Source: Mycobacterium sp. EPa45
GTDB lineage: Bacteria > Actinomycetota > Actinomycetes > Mycobacteriales > Mycobacteriaceae
Assembly (NCBI RefSeq): GCF_001021385.1
Contig: NZ_CP011773.1
Span: forward strand, 3,534,001-3,598,000
Length of the DNA stretch: 64,000 nt
Direction of reading: 5' to 3'
Position numbers and translations under genes: made by a program. Below are positions 25,055-34,022 of this stretch, piece by piece; within the stretch, counting starts at the first letter, position 1; every line of letters starts with the position of its first letter. A model generated the notes under the pieces. That model ran no database searches, was not told the DNA's origin, and worked only from the letters and a program-made list of their open reading frames with translations.

Positions 25055-25067
25055 AGAGCATTGCTCT
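25055..25067. promoter_or_regulatory. Candidate TetR operator, site 2
   Basis: AGAGCA-T-TGCTCT is a perfect inverted repeat with 6-bp arms and a 1-bp centre, 18 nt upstream of the start of the Ddn-like gene at 25086. With site 1 it forms a twin-operator arrangement, one site near each divergent start. The short distance to the start codon means occupation would block transcription initiation or the leader. Confidence 0.65.
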
Positions 25068-25085
25068 CTAATTTGAGGAGACCCC

Positions 25086-25526
25086 ATGGCTACGCACTAC
25101 GACCGCCCGAACGCCGCTGCCCGCGCGTTCAATGTCGTCATCCGCCACCTCGCCGAGGCCGGTATCAGCATCGCCGGCACCCGCGCGCTGCGGGTACGTG
25201 GGCGGAAATCCGGCGCGCCGCACCGCGTCGTCGTCAACGTGTTGCAGGTCGACGGGACGGACTATCTGGTTTCGCCGCGGGGCAACACCCAGTGGGCCCG
25301 CAACGCGCGGGCCGCCGGCGAGGTGGAACTCGGCTCACGTTGGCGGCGTTCGACAGTCGCACTCACCGAAGTCGACGACGAGGCCAAACCCGCGTTGTTG
25401 AAGAGCTACCTCGACCGGTGGTACTGGGAAGTCAAGGGGCACGTCGCCGAGCTGACGCCCGACTCGACTGCCGATCAATTGCGCGCTGCCGCACCGAAAA
25501 TCCCGGTGTTCGCGCTCGCCCGCTAG
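25086..25526 (+). CDS. F420-dependent nitroreductase/quinone reductase family protein (Ddn-like)
   Basis: A 146-residue flavin/deazaflavin-dependent oxidoreductase of the Ddn/DUF385 split-barrel family. Typical features are the N-terminal helix (YDRPNAAARAFNVVIRHLA), LRVRGRKSGAPHRVVVN and the core YLVSPRGNTQWARNARAAGEVEL. An ATTTGAGGAGACCCC leader gives a GAGGAG site 6-7 nt before the ATG. It is transcribed divergently from the TetR gene and probably repressed by it. It could use F420H2 to reduce a quinone or other electrophile. The 3' end converges on the protease-like gene with a 4-nt overlap. Confidence 0.88.
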   Translation: MATHYDRPNAAARAFNVVIRHLAEAGISIAGTRALRVRGRKSGAPHRVVVNVLQVDGTDYLVSPRGNTQWARNARAAGEVELGSRWRRSTVALTEVDDEAKPALLKSYLDRWYWEVKGHVAELTPDSTADQLRAAAPKIPVFALAR

Positions 25527-26218
25527 TTGGCGTTCGCCTGCTCGGCCGCAGCCACGTTGACGACGTCGGCACCGGCGCGAACCTGCTGGCTGGTGGCGAC
25601 CCATGACACCGCTGCGGGCAGGTTGCCCCAGGTGCTGTTGAAGAGCCCGACGATCACGGCCTTGTTGTTGTCGACCGGCATGTACACCGGGCCACCGGAG
25701 TCACCCTTCTGGCTCACCACACCGTTCGCCATGGTGAACCAGCCGTTGTTGACCCGCTCGATCGAGCCGCAGCTCTCACCGGTGATCACGCCGAAGTGGC
25801 AGACCGGCTGACCGTTGGCCATCGGCGGAGCGGCCTCGGCGACGAGCTGGCGCCCACCGGGCAGGATGTTGTTGACCGTGACGTCGGCGCCCAGCGTGAT
25901 CATCTCGTAGTCGGAGATCACCTGGTCGGTGCGCACGACGGCGCCGTCGGGGGTGTTGTCCTGGAACGTCGACACCATGCCGATGAAACGACCGTCCCGG
26001 TCGGTCACCGGGCCGTCGGCCTGGCAGTGGCCGGCCGAGTAGGCGACTCGCGCCACCGGATCGACATAGCCGAGTGTGCACACGTTACTGGCCTGGCGGA
26101 TTTCCATCCCGGGTGAGACCACGGCTCCGGGGGTAGCCTGGGCGATCGGTGCCAGGGTCGCGGATGCGGCGACGACAGCTGCGGCGGCGAGGACAACTTT
26201 GTGAGCAAAGTGCGACAC
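25523..26218 (-). CDS. Secreted trypsin-like serine protease homologue (Rv1815-type)
   Basis: A 231-residue secreted protein starting GTG with a Sec signal peptide (about 1-28, ending near IAQATP). The S1 fold is supported by AYSAGHCQADG (catalytic His), a central Asp region and QKGDSGGPVYMP (catalytic Ser). Four cysteines could form two disulfides. It resembles Rv1815. No obvious ribosome site precedes the start. A 12-bp palindrome, ATCGGCGCCGAT, lies at 26280-26291 in the 139-nt upstream gap. Substrate unknown. Confidence 0.85.
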   Translation of the reverse strand: MSHFAHKVVLAAAAVVAASATLAPIAQATPGAVVSPGMEIRQASNVCTLGYVDPVARVAYSAGHCQADGPVTDRDGRFIGMVSTFQDNTPDGAVVRTDQVISDYEMITLGADVTVNNILPGGRQLVAEAAPPMANGQPVCHFGVITGESCGSIERVNNGWFTMANGVVSQKGDSGGPVYMPVDNNKAVIVGLFNSTWGNLPAAVSWVATSQQVRAGADVVNVAAAEQANAN

Positions 26219-26357
26219 TGTACACCCCGATCGGTCGGCGACTCGTCAAGGACGCGCCGCGAAAGAATCTCGACTGTGTATCGGCGCCGATCTCAAATCG
26301 TTACCAACGAGCTATGACGTACCCGGCGTGTCGCCGCGGGAATCACGCCAGATGGGC

Positions 26358-27764
26358 TTATGAGTCGAAGCCCAGCCCCAGCCGATCGAGTGTGCGCAGG
26401 ATGAGATTGCGTTTGCCCTGGTTATGGTCCGCCCGATCGAGCGACCATCGGGTCGCCTGAATTCCGACGCTGGCCACCGGTTCGGGCGGGAACGGCAGCG
26501 GCTTGCGGTTGACCATCTCCAACTCGGTCCGCTCGGTGGGATGACCGTCGAGCAGATCCAGGCAGACGTCGGCGGCGAAGCGTGCCGCGCCGACGCCCAG
26601 ACCGGTGAATCCGTTGACGTAGGCGATCCGTCCCCGGCCGGCCAGGCCCCAGTGCGCACAGAACCGGGTGTTGGTGTCGATTGCGCCGGCCCAACGATGG
26701 CTGAACCGGACGTCCTCGAGTTGCGGGAAGGTGATGAAGAAGTGTGCGGCCAGCTTGCGATAGGTCTCCGGGCGGTCCTCGTACATCGGGTCGACGCGAC
26801 GGCCGTAGTGATAGACCGCGTCGTAGCCGCCCCAGACGATCCGGTTGTCCGCCGAGAGACGGTAGTAGTGGAACTGATTGCCGCTGTCGCCGATGCCCTG
26901 CCGTGAGCGCCACCCGATGCGGTCCAGCTGTTCGGCGGTCAGTGGCTCGGTGGCCAGCACGTAGTCGTACACCGGAATGGTGTGTAGCCGGTTGCGCTTT
27001 AGCAGACTCGGAAAGACGTTGGTGGCCAACACGATTTGATCGGAATCGATGAGCCCGGCGCGGGCCTGGACCCGGACCCCCCGCCGTTCGCGTTGCACCG
27101 ACAGCGCCGAGGTGTGTTCGAAGATTTCAACGCCGGCCTCGGCGCAGGCGCGGGCCAGCTCGAACACCAGCCGGGCGGGATGGACGATCGCGCAGGTGTC
27201 AGTCGCCCACAGGCCGGCCCGATAGGTCGGCGAGGCGACCTCGTCGCGGACAGCGGCCTGGTCGAGGAACCGGCCCTCGCCGTCGTCGGCACCCTCGGCC
27301 AGCCAGTCGACCTGATGCGGTTCGGTGGCCACCGTCAGCATGCCGGTGCGCTCCCAGTCCACACTCATGCCGTAGGACTCGATATCGGCCTGCATCCCGT
27401 CGAGGTTGGCCAGGCCGAGTTTTTCCAGGCGCTCGAATTCGGTTGGCCAGCGCGACTTTCCGTTCTCGGCGCCATGCGTGATGCTGGCTTCGACGAAACC
27501 CCCGTTGCGTCCCGATGCCGCCCATCCGAGCCGCTCGGCTTCGATCAAGACCACTCGCGCCCCGGGGTTGCGCTGCTTGGCGTGCAGCGCCGACCACAGG
27601 CCGGCGTACCCGCCGCCGACCACCAGCAAGTCACAGGTCAGGCCGCCGGACAGCGCCGGATATTCAGGCCGCGGGATGTCCAGCCACATCGATCCGAACG
27701 CCGCCGGACCCAACGCCCGGGCAATCAGGGCGGGGTCGACTCGGCGATCGAATACGGTCTGCAC
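26358..27764 (-). CDS. FAD-dependent amine/amino-acid oxidase (DAO family)
   Basis: A 468-residue flavoprotein of the D-amino-acid-oxidase/glycine-oxidase-like superfamily, nearest in flavour to gamma-glutamylputrescine or glycerol-type oxidoreductases. FAD-binding motif LLVVGGGYAGLWSALHAKQR (about 45-65) and ERLGWAASGRNGGFV, where the SGRNGG phrase is typical of the OrdL/PuuB subgroup. The C-terminus has RIAYVNGFTGLGVGAARFAAD, the second FAD contact. Its start is the ATG at 27764; it ends 139 nt from the protease gene. Substrate not determinable. Confidence 0.85.
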   Translation of the reverse strand: MQTVFDRRVDPALIARALGPAAFGSMWLDIPRPEYPALSGGLTCDLLVVGGGYAGLWSALHAKQRNPGARVVLIEAERLGWAASGRNGGFVEASITHGAENGKSRWPTEFERLEKLGLANLDGMQADIESYGMSVDWERTGMLTVATEPHQVDWLAEGADDGEGRFLDQAAVRDEVASPTYRAGLWATDTCAIVHPARLVFELARACAEAGVEIFEHTSALSVQRERRGVRVQARAGLIDSDQIVLATNVFPSLLKRNRLHTIPVYDYVLATEPLTAEQLDRIGWRSRQGIGDSGNQFHYYRLSADNRIVWGGYDAVYHYGRRVDPMYEDRPETYRKLAAHFFITFPQLEDVRFSHRWAGAIDTNTRFCAHWGLAGRGRIAYVNGFTGLGVGAARFAADVCLDLLDGHPTERTELEMVNRKPLPFPPEPVASVGIQATRWSLDRADHNQGKRNLILRTLDRLGLGFDS

Positions 27765-27792
27765 CGTTGCATGGTGCCATGCCGTGAGCGCC

Positions 27793-28917
27793 CTACCGGG
27801 CGAACCGCGCGAGTAGGGGTCCGACGATGGCGAGCACGAAAACGTAGGGCGTGGCCAGCGATCCGATCGCAGCGACCGTGGTGCCCGCCAGCCCGATGAT
27901 CACCAGCGAGAACTCGCCGCGCGCGACCAGCGCGGTCCCCGCGCGAAGCTGGCCCGGGCGGCCGACCCCGTCACGGCGGGCCGCATACACACCGGTGGCC
28001 ACCTTGGTGGCCGCCGTGACCGCGGCGAGCAGCACAGCCACCGGCAGCATCGGCACCAGGTCCGCGGGTGCCACTGACAATCCGATAGCCACGAAGAACA
28101 CGGCGGCGAACAGGTCGCGCAGTGGGGTCAGCACCGAACGGGCCCGCTCGGCGGTCTCCCCCGTCAGCGTCAAGCCGACCAGGAACGCACCCACCGCCGC
28201 CGAGGCGTGCAGATGTTCGGCGGCTGCCGACACGAGCAGGGTCAGCCCCAGAATGCGCAACAACAGTTGCTCGTCGTCGGGATGGCTGATCAGCCGGCCC
28301 AGGTGGTGGCCCCAGCGATACGACGCCGCGAAGACCACCGCGAGCGCGATCATCGCCGCGCCCATCCACAGCAGCGCCTCCCACCAGGTGCCGCCGGCCG
28401 CCAGCACGGCCAGCAGCGGCAAGTAGGCGGCCATCGCGAAATCCTCGAGCACCAAGATCGACAGCACCGCAGGGGTTTCGCGGTTACCCAATCGGCGCAG
28501 ATCGTTGAGCAGGCGGGCGATCACGCCCGACGACGAGATGAACGTGATGCCCGCCATCGCCAGGATGCCGACGAAGTTCAGGCCCAGCAGCCAGCCGGCG
28601 ATGGCACCCGGGGTGGCGTTGAGGATGAGATCGACGCCTGCCGACGGCAGGTGCCGCCGCATACTGGCGGCGAACTCGCCGATGGAGAACTCCAGGCCCA
28701 AGGTCAACAGCAGCAGCACCACGCCGATCGTGGCGCCGGTCGAGACGAACTCCCCCGCCGCCGGGACCGGCGCGATGCCGCCGTTGCCGAGCGCCAGCCC
28801 GGCCAGCAGGTACAGCGGGATCGGCGACAGCGCAAACCTGCGCGCCATGGTTCCGAGGATCGTCAGGACCGTGAAGATGACGCCGAGTTCGAGGAGGAGC
28901 GCCGCCGACACAGCCAC
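27793..28917 (-). CDS. Monovalent cation:proton antiporter membrane subunit (CPA2, KhtU-like)
   Basis: A 374-residue CPA2-type Na+(K+)/H+ exchanger with about ten to twelve hydrophobic helices and no C-terminal RCK domain of its own. The missing regulatory part is supplied by the gene immediately upstream, 5 nt away, as in KhtTU. Conserved CPA2 regions include LLLTLGLEFSIGEF and SSSGVIARLLNDLRRL plus SILVLEDFAMAAYLPLL, which carries the acidic antiport site. It probably effluxes K+ (or Na+) under alkaline or electrophile stress. Confidence 0.88.
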   Translation of the reverse strand: MAVSAALLLELGVIFTVLTILGTMARRFALSPIPLYLLAGLALGNGGIAPVPAAGEFVSTGATIGVVLLLLTLGLEFSIGEFAASMRRHLPSAGVDLILNATPGAIAGWLLGLNFVGILAMAGITFISSSGVIARLLNDLRRLGNRETPAVLSILVLEDFAMAAYLPLLAVLAAGGTWWEALLWMGAAMIALAVVFAASYRWGHHLGRLISHPDDEQLLLRILGLTLLVSAAAEHLHASAAVGAFLVGLTLTGETAERARSVLTPLRDLFAAVFFVAIGLSVAPADLVPMLPVAVLLAAVTAATKVATGVYAARRDGVGRPGQLRAGTALVARGEFSLVIIGLAGTTVAAIGSLATPYVFVLAIVGPLLARFAR

Positions 28918-28922
28918 GCAGA

Positions 28923-29405
28923 TCAGCCTTGGTCGACTATTCGCCGGACGCCGGAAATGCCGTGCTCGGTTCCGATCACCACCAGAACATCACGGGCGTG
29001 CAGCACCTGGTCAGGCTTCGGTGAAGCCAGCACCTCTTCGTCGCGCACGATCGCCACAATCGATGCGCCGGTTCGGGTGCGCGCCTTGGTGTCGCCCAGC
29101 GGCCGGTCGACGAACGGCGACCCCGGCACGATTTCGACCTGGCCCGCGTCGAGCCCGGGGACTTCCTTGGTCAGGTCGGCGAAGCGTTCCACCATCCGCG
29201 GGGCACCGAGGATCTGGGCCAGCGCCTCGGCTTCCTCGTCGGTGAGGCGGAACACCGGGCGAGCCTGATCGGGGTCGGCGGCACCGTATACGACGACTTC
29301 GAAATCACCGCTGCGGCGTGCGATCACGCCGATGCGGTTGCCCTCGGCATTGTCGAATTCATAGCGCAGTCCGACTCCGGGCAGCAGGACTTCCTTGACC
29401 TCCAT
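28923..29405 (-). CDS. TrkA-C (RCK_C) regulatory subunit of cation antiporter (KhtT-like)
   Basis: A 160-residue cytosolic regulator. The N-terminal part begins MEVKEVLLPGVGLRYEF and matches KhtT-type starts, so I place the start at ATG 29405 with GGAG just upstream rather than at the in-frame ATGs at 29414 or 29429. The second half is a TrkA_C domain (about 80-155; VPGLDAGQVEIVPGSPFVD, DQVLHARDVLVVIG). It is the first gene of a two-gene unit with the antiporter. Known KhtT proteins sense ligands such as c-di-AMP or cations. Confidence 0.88.
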   Translation of the reverse strand: MEVKEVLLPGVGLRYEFDNAEGNRIGVIARRSGDFEVVVYGAADPDQARPVFRLTDEEAEALAQILGAPRMVERFADLTKEVPGLDAGQVEIVPGSPFVDRPLGDTKARTRTGASIVAIVRDEEVLASPKPDQVLHARDVLVVIGTEHGISGVRRIVDQG

Positions 29406-29438
29406 GGGCTCCATCCTCGATGACGGCACCGATGTTGA

Positions 29439-30362
29439 CTAGCTGGTGGCCACCGTAGCGGCCGGCTGCGCGGCGGTGCGGGGTTGCCACCCGGGCGGCC
29501 CGAAGATGTAGCCCATGCGGTCGCGCCAGCGGTGCGCCGAGCGCACGTCGCGCGCGATCGCCGCGTATTCATGGGTCTGCAGTTTCCAGATGTTGAACGT
29601 GGTGACCGGTTTGGTCAGCCCGTAGTGCGGGCGGTACAGCTCCGGCTGGAAGGATCCGAACAACCGATCCCAGATGATCAGGATGCCGCCGTAGTTCTTG
29701 TCGAGATACTCCGGGTCCATCCCGTGATGCACCCGGTGGTGCGAGGGCGTGTTGAACACGAACTCGAAGGCGCGCGGCAGCTTGTCGATGCGCTCGGTAT
29801 GGATCCAGAACTGGTATATCAGGCTGATCGAGAAGCTGGTGAACACCATCCACGGCGGAACGCCCAACAGCGGCAACGGAATCCACATGATGATCTCGCC
29901 GCTGTTGTTCCACTTCTGGCGCAGCGCGGTCGCGAAGTTGAAGTACCGGCTGGAGTGATGCGCCTGATGCGTCGCCCAGATCAGCCGGACCCGGTGGGCG
30001 GTGCGGTGATAGGCGTAGAACAGCACATCCACGCCGACGATCGCGATCACCCACGTGTACCACTTGGTCGGCGACAGGTGCCACGGCGCGACGTAGGCGT
30101 AGAGCGCCGCATAGCCGAGCAGTGCCCCGAACTTCCAGATGCCCATCGTCGCCACCGACATCAGCCCCATCGAGATCGAGGCCCACGCGTCGCGGGTGTG
30201 GTAGGCGCCGGAGGCGGGTTGCTCGGTTTCCGCCAGGCGCTCGAGCTTGCGGGCGGCGGTCCACTCGATGGTCAGCAGCAGCAGGAAGAACGGGATCGCG
30301 AACAACACCGGCTCACGCATCTGCGGCGGGAGAACGGACAACAGTTCCCCGAGTCGATCCAC
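29439..30362 (-). CDS. Sterol desaturase/fatty acid hydroxylase family protein
   Basis: A 307-residue integral membrane di-iron enzyme similar to Rv1814 (Erg3-like). Four histidine motifs are visible: HRTAH (about 122), HQAHH (about 136), an isolated His cluster and HHRVHH (about 211). Several hydrophobic helices surround them. The start is GTG 30362. The family hydroxylates or desaturates lipids using O2; the substrate here is unknown. It sits 33 nt upstream of the antiporter regulator on the same strand, though a functional tie is not obvious. Confidence 0.88.
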   Translation of the reverse strand: MDRLGELLSVLPPQMREPVLFAIPFFLLLLTIEWTAARKLERLAETEQPASGAYHTRDAWASISMGLMSVATMGIWKFGALLGYAALYAYVAPWHLSPTKWYTWVIAIVGVDVLFYAYHRTAHRVRLIWATHQAHHSSRYFNFATALRQKWNNSGEIIMWIPLPLLGVPPWMVFTSFSISLIYQFWIHTERIDKLPRAFEFVFNTPSHHRVHHGMDPEYLDKNYGGILIIWDRLFGSFQPELYRPHYGLTKPVTTFNIWKLQTHEYAAIARDVRSAHRWRDRMGYIFGPPGWQPRTAAQPAATVATS

Positions 30363-30454
30363 GCTGACTACCTCCGATGTCGCCCGGCCCAGCGGCCCCG
30401 ACGTGGCATTCTAACGCGATCCGGCCGCACTGTTAGACACGGCGTCAAGAAGCG

Positions 30455-31993
30455 TCAGCGGAAGCTGAGCACCTCGTCGCCCCAGGTCTGGCGGATCGGG
30501 CGGTCCAGGTCGTCGACGACGCGGTCCTCGCGGTCGATGACCAACGTCGCCCGGTCATCTGCGCGATACGGCGCCCAGTGCGGCTGTCCGATCGGCAGGT
30601 TGGGATCGCCGGTGGCCGCGAACCTGGTCCACCGCGCCCGCATGCGCATCGACAACTCCTCGCCGGTCTTGAGCCCACCGAGTTTGAAGGTGAGGTCCCG
30701 GGGACCGGAGATCAGATTGCCCCACACGTAGATCAACTCGGTGGCATGGGCGGCGCCGAGTCGAATGGCCTTGAAAAGTGGCGTGGCCCAATCGAATCGG
30801 TAGAGATAGACGGGCGCGACATTGGTGTGCCCCTCGGCGAACCACACCGTCGGCATCCGGAAGCCCACGTCGCTTGCCACCCCCAGACTGCGGGTGCGCG
30901 CCATCTTGGCGGGGTATGCCGAACTGACCTGCTCGGAGGTCGGCAGTTGCAGGCCCGGCTGATCGTCGGCCATCTCGTTGAACATCGTTCGGACCGATCT
31001 GGGTGCGATCGGCATCAACGGTGAGCGCATGAGCCGGAACAGTGCCGCCTCGTCCTTGTTGGTGCCGATGAGCAGTGGCACGGGATGTGTTCTGCCCGCC
31101 CTGGCCAAGGTCACCGGGTAGTCCGGAACGAGCTCTCCGTCCACGGTCGGCGCGAACGCCAGCTGCCCGGGTTTGGTGGCAGGCACATGGTCGAACACCT
31201 GTTGGGAGGCGTCGATGAGGGTCGCAACGGGAGCCCGATGTGCCTCGTCTGCCGTCATCCCCAGCCGCTCGAGGAACAGCTCGGCCATCGCGCCGGCGCG
31301 TTGGCTGCCGTAGACCGAGGTGGCAGGTGCGCTCTGGGCAATCGCGCGGGAGAACAGACCCTTGGCTTCCGGTACGGCCAGCAGCGTGGTGGTGATCGCC
31401 GCCCCGGCGGACTCACCGAACAACGTCACCCGGTCCGGGTCGCCACCGAACGCGGCGATGTTGTCCTGCACCCAGCGCAACGCGGCCAGCACGTCGCGCA
31501 GGGCGACGTTGCTGTCGAAGCCGGCCGCCGAAAAATCAAGGAAGCCCAGCGCTCCGAGCCGGTAGTTGATGGTGACAACCACGACGTCGGAACCACCGGC
31601 CAGCACAGTGCCGTCGTACATCGGCTGGCTGCCCGAGCCGAAGATGTAGGCACCGCCATGGACCCACACCATGACCGGCTTGGCATCGGTCGAATCAGAT
31701 GGCGCCCACACGTTGAGGAACAGGCAATCCTCATCGGCACGTGTGCCCAAGCCCATCGGGATGGGGCTGCGTGGCTGCGGGCTCACCGGACCGAACGTCG
31801 TCGCGTCCGCCACGTCGGTCCACGGCTGCGGAGGCACCGGCGCGCGCCAGCGGAGATCGCCGACCGGCGGGGCAGCGTAGCGAAGGCCCTTCCAGGTCCT
31901 GACCCGGCCGTCATCGGCACCGCGGACCGGACCGTAGCTGGTCTGGACGACCGGGCTGTCCACGATCGAACGAATGCTGGCATCCGCTGTCAT
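30455..31993 (-). CDS. Type B carboxylesterase/lipase
   Basis: A 512-residue alpha/beta hydrolase of the carboxylesterase B family. The nucleophile motif is VTLFGESAGAA (Ser at about 189); the N-terminal signature EDCLFLNVWAP and the oxyanion block VMVWVHGGAYIFGSG are intact. I start it at ATG 31993, which has AGGAGG 8 nt upstream; the longer in-frame reading lacks family sequence. No signal peptide is evident, so it is probably cytosolic. The 160-nt gap upstream (31994-32153) is divergent promoter space. Confidence 0.9.
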   Translation of the reverse strand: MTADASIRSIVDSPVVQTSYGPVRGADDGRVRTWKGLRYAAPPVGDLRWRAPVPPQPWTDVADATTFGPVSPQPRSPIPMGLGTRADEDCLFLNVWAPSDSTDAKPVMVWVHGGAYIFGSGSQPMYDGTVLAGGSDVVVVTINYRLGALGFLDFSAAGFDSNVALRDVLAALRWVQDNIAAFGGDPDRVTLFGESAGAAITTTLLAVPEAKGLFSRAIAQSAPATSVYGSQRAGAMAELFLERLGMTADEAHRAPVATLIDASQQVFDHVPATKPGQLAFAPTVDGELVPDYPVTLARAGRTHPVPLLIGTNKDEAALFRLMRSPLMPIAPRSVRTMFNEMADDQPGLQLPTSEQVSSAYPAKMARTRSLGVASDVGFRMPTVWFAEGHTNVAPVYLYRFDWATPLFKAIRLGAAHATELIYVWGNLISGPRDLTFKLGGLKTGEELSMRMRARWTRFAATGDPNLPIGQPHWAPYRADDRATLVIDREDRVVDDLDRPIRQTWGDEVLSFR

Positions 31994-32153
31994 CGTTATC
32001 CTCCTGCAGCTAGCGCGGCGTCGATGAACGACACCACCCGTCCAGGTTACCGGCGGGTAGCCGGCCCGACCGCGTTGCTGCTCGTCTATCCGGTCACCGC
32101 AACCGGCCCCTATGACGGCGGCCACAGCTGTCTTCCCAGCTATCCTGGCCGGC

Positions 32154-32498
32154 GTGCGGAAATGGGTGCTGCTGTTGGCCGCTATCGCCGTAGAGGTCAC
32201 CGGAACCCTGTCGTTGCGAGCGTCGCAGGACCATTCCGCCTGGCTGGTCCTTGTGGTGACCGGCTATCTCGCCTCGTTCTATTTCCTCGCGCTGGTGCTG
32301 CGCGCCGGCATGCCGGTCGGGGTGGCCTACGGCGTCTGGGGTGCGCTGGGAACCGCGGCGACGGCGGTGCTCGCCGCGGTGATCTTCGGCGACCCGTTCA
32401 CCGCCCCGATCGTCGTCGGGATCGGGCTGATCATTGCCGGGGTGTTGATGGTCGAGCTCGGCTCGCGGCATCCCGCCGGCGAGAACGGCACACCATGA
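32154..32498 (+). CDS. SMR-family small multidrug efflux protein, first of pair
   Basis: A 114-residue four-helix small multidrug resistance protein. The essential membrane Glu is in LLLAAIAVEVTGTLSLRAS, and the GMPVGVAYGVWGALGTA motif is the SMR signature. I prefer GTG 32154 (MRKWVLLLAA), which gives the normal SMR length; ATG 32112 would add 14 residues. Its stop overlaps the start of a second SMR gene by 4 nt (ATGA), suggesting a heterodimer like EbrAB. Likely exports cationic drugs or guanidinium-type compounds. Confidence 0.88.
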   Translation: MRKWVLLLAAIAVEVTGTLSLRASQDHSAWLVLVVTGYLASFYFLALVLRAGMPVGVAYGVWGALGTAATAVLAAVIFGDPFTAPIVVGIGLIIAGVLMVELGSRHPAGENGTP

Positions 32499-32821
32499 TG
32501 TGGCTGACGCTGGCCGGTGCCATCCTCATCGAGATCTGCGCGACTCTGTGCCTGCGCGCCTCTGACGGTTTCCGCAAGAGGGCGTGGATCGCGCCGATGC
32601 TGATCGGCTATCTGGTGTCGTTCACCCTGCTCTGGGTGACGCTGTCGCTGGGCATGCCGGTCGGCGTCGCCTACGGCGTGTGGTCGGCGGCCGGCGTCGC
32701 CCTGATCGCGGTGATCGCACGGTTCCTCTTCCGCGACCCGCTGACCCCGCTGATGATGGGCGGTATCGCGCTGATCATCGCCGGCGTGCTCACGATCGAG
32801 CTGACCGGCGCCGCGGGCTGA
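32495..32821 (+). CDS. SMR-family small multidrug efflux protein, second of pair
   Basis: A 108-residue four-helix SMR protein starting at ATG 32495, overlapping the previous SMR stop. The key Glu is in LAGAILIEICATLCLRAS, and GMPVGVAYGVWSAAGVA is the family signature. Cytosolic-loop charges (FRKRAW; ARFLFRD) differ from the first copy (one is more basic), consistent with opposite fixed topologies in a heterodimer, though I did not compute a positive-inside bias. The 3' end overlaps the convergent MFS gene by 32 nt. Confidence 0.87.
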   Translation: MMWLTLAGAILIEICATLCLRASDGFRKRAWIAPMLIGYLVSFTLLWVTLSLGMPVGVAYGVWSAAGVALIAVIARFLFRDPLTPLMMGGIALIIAGVLTIELTGAAG

Positions 32822-33983
32822 GAGCGGGGGCCAGCAGCACAGCGACGAGTCCCGCGGCGGGCACGATCAGCAGACCGACTCGCAATGACGCGGCGTCGGC
32901 GATCGCGCCGACGACAATCGGCGAGCCCAGGAATCCCACTCGCATCAGCCAGGTCAGTACCGTCAGCCCGGTTCCCGGCCGCAACCCCGGCAGCGCGTCG
33001 GCGGCGTGCATCGCGCCCGGTACCAGGGTGGCCGAGCCGAATCCGGCGGCGGCGAACCCGGCGATGGCGCCGGGAACGCCGGGAGACGCCAATGCGGTCG
33101 CCATGCCCACCGCGATGGTCAGGCCGCCGGCGCGGGCCACCGCACACGGTCCCCACCGGTCGGTCATCCGATCGCCGACGACGCGGCCGACGAACTGAAA
33201 GCCGACCAGCGCGACGTAACCGAACGCGGCCAGCGCCGCCGGTGCCGACAGCGAGTCCCGCAGGTACAGCGATGCCCACGAGCTGCCGGCGTCTTCGACG
33301 ACGGCCCCGGCGATCGCAATGGCGACCAGCGCAGCCAGCACGACGTAGCCGGCCCGGCCCGAGCGCGCGCCGGCACGTGCTTCGGCGCGGCTCTCGGAGT
33401 CGTGATGGTCCGGCCCCGGCAGCAGGAAGCGGTAGGCGATCAGGCAGACGACGCTGAACAACACCGCCGACGCCGACAGCTGCACAGCGCGGGCGATTCC
33501 GAGATAGATCGCGCCTGCGCCGATCAAACCGCCGAGCACTGCACCGGATGACCACACCGCGTGCAGCGAATTGATGATGAACCGGCCGTACGTCCGCTGC
33601 ACCCGCAGACCGTGCACATTCTGGGCGACATCGGTCACCGAATCGGCCGCGCCGGCGCAGAACAGTGCCGCGGCCAGCGTCGCCCCGGTCGGCGCCAGTC
33701 CGGCGGCGATGGTGAAAACGGCGATCAGCACGCTACCTGTCACCGCGACCACCGACGATCGGTAGCGGCGGATGAGCAGCGCCGCCGTCGGTCCTGTCAG
33801 CAGAGCGCCTGCCGAGAATGCCGCCACCGCAAGACCGAAGGCCGTGTTGGACAACTCGAGCTCCGATTTGATCTCGGGGAAGCGCGGCAGCAAGTTGGCG
33901 AACAACGCACCGTTGGTCAGGAACAGCGCGGCGCTGGCCACCCGGGCCCGACGGTGTCCCACGTCGAGTTCGGGGGTGCCCAT
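32790..33983 (-). CDS. MFS transporter
   Basis: A 397-residue major facilitator with about twelve hydrophobic helices. The N-half loop has TAALLIRRYRSSVVAVTG; the central loop is charged and alanine-rich (DHHDSESRAEARAGARSG). The start is ATG 33983 (MGTPELDVGHRR); the reading frame continues upstream but without transporter sequence. Forty nucleotides separate it from malQ, transcribed divergently, so they share a short promoter region. Substrate unknown; the fold resembles sugar or drug transporters. Confidence 0.83.
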   Translation of the reverse strand: MGTPELDVGHRRARVASAALFLTNGALFANLLPRFPEIKSELELSNTAFGLAVAAFSAGALLTGPTAALLIRRYRSSVVAVTGSVLIAVFTIAAGLAPTGATLAAALFCAGAADSVTDVAQNVHGLRVQRTYGRFIINSLHAVWSSGAVLGGLIGAGAIYLGIARAVQLSASAVLFSVVCLIAYRFLLPGPDHHDSESRAEARAGARSGRAGYVVLAALVAIAIAGAVVEDAGSSWASLYLRDSLSAPAALAAFGYVALVGFQFVGRVVGDRMTDRWGPCAVARAGGLTIAVGMATALASPGVPGAIAGFAAAGFGSATLVPGAMHAADALPGLRPGTGLTVLTWLMRVGFLGSPIVVGAIADAASLRVGLLIVPAAGLVAVLLAPALSPRRRSARS

Positions 33984-34022
33984 GGCACGCGAGGTTACGG
34001 CCAACCAAGCAAGATGGCATCC

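Noticed and set aside
26280..26291. ATCGGCGCCGAT palindrome upstream of the protease-like gene
   Set aside because: A single 12-bp GC-rich palindrome with no second copy and no adjacent regulator; too likely by chance to call an operator.
31085..32494. Long in-frame extension upstream of the second SMR gene
   Set aside because: It is antisense to the esterase and out of frame with the first SMR gene; the SMR family start is ATG 32495.
33561..34022. In-frame extension upstream of malQ running through the MFS promoter and coding region
   Set aside because: MalQ family sequence starts at 34023; the upstream part is antisense to the MFS gene.
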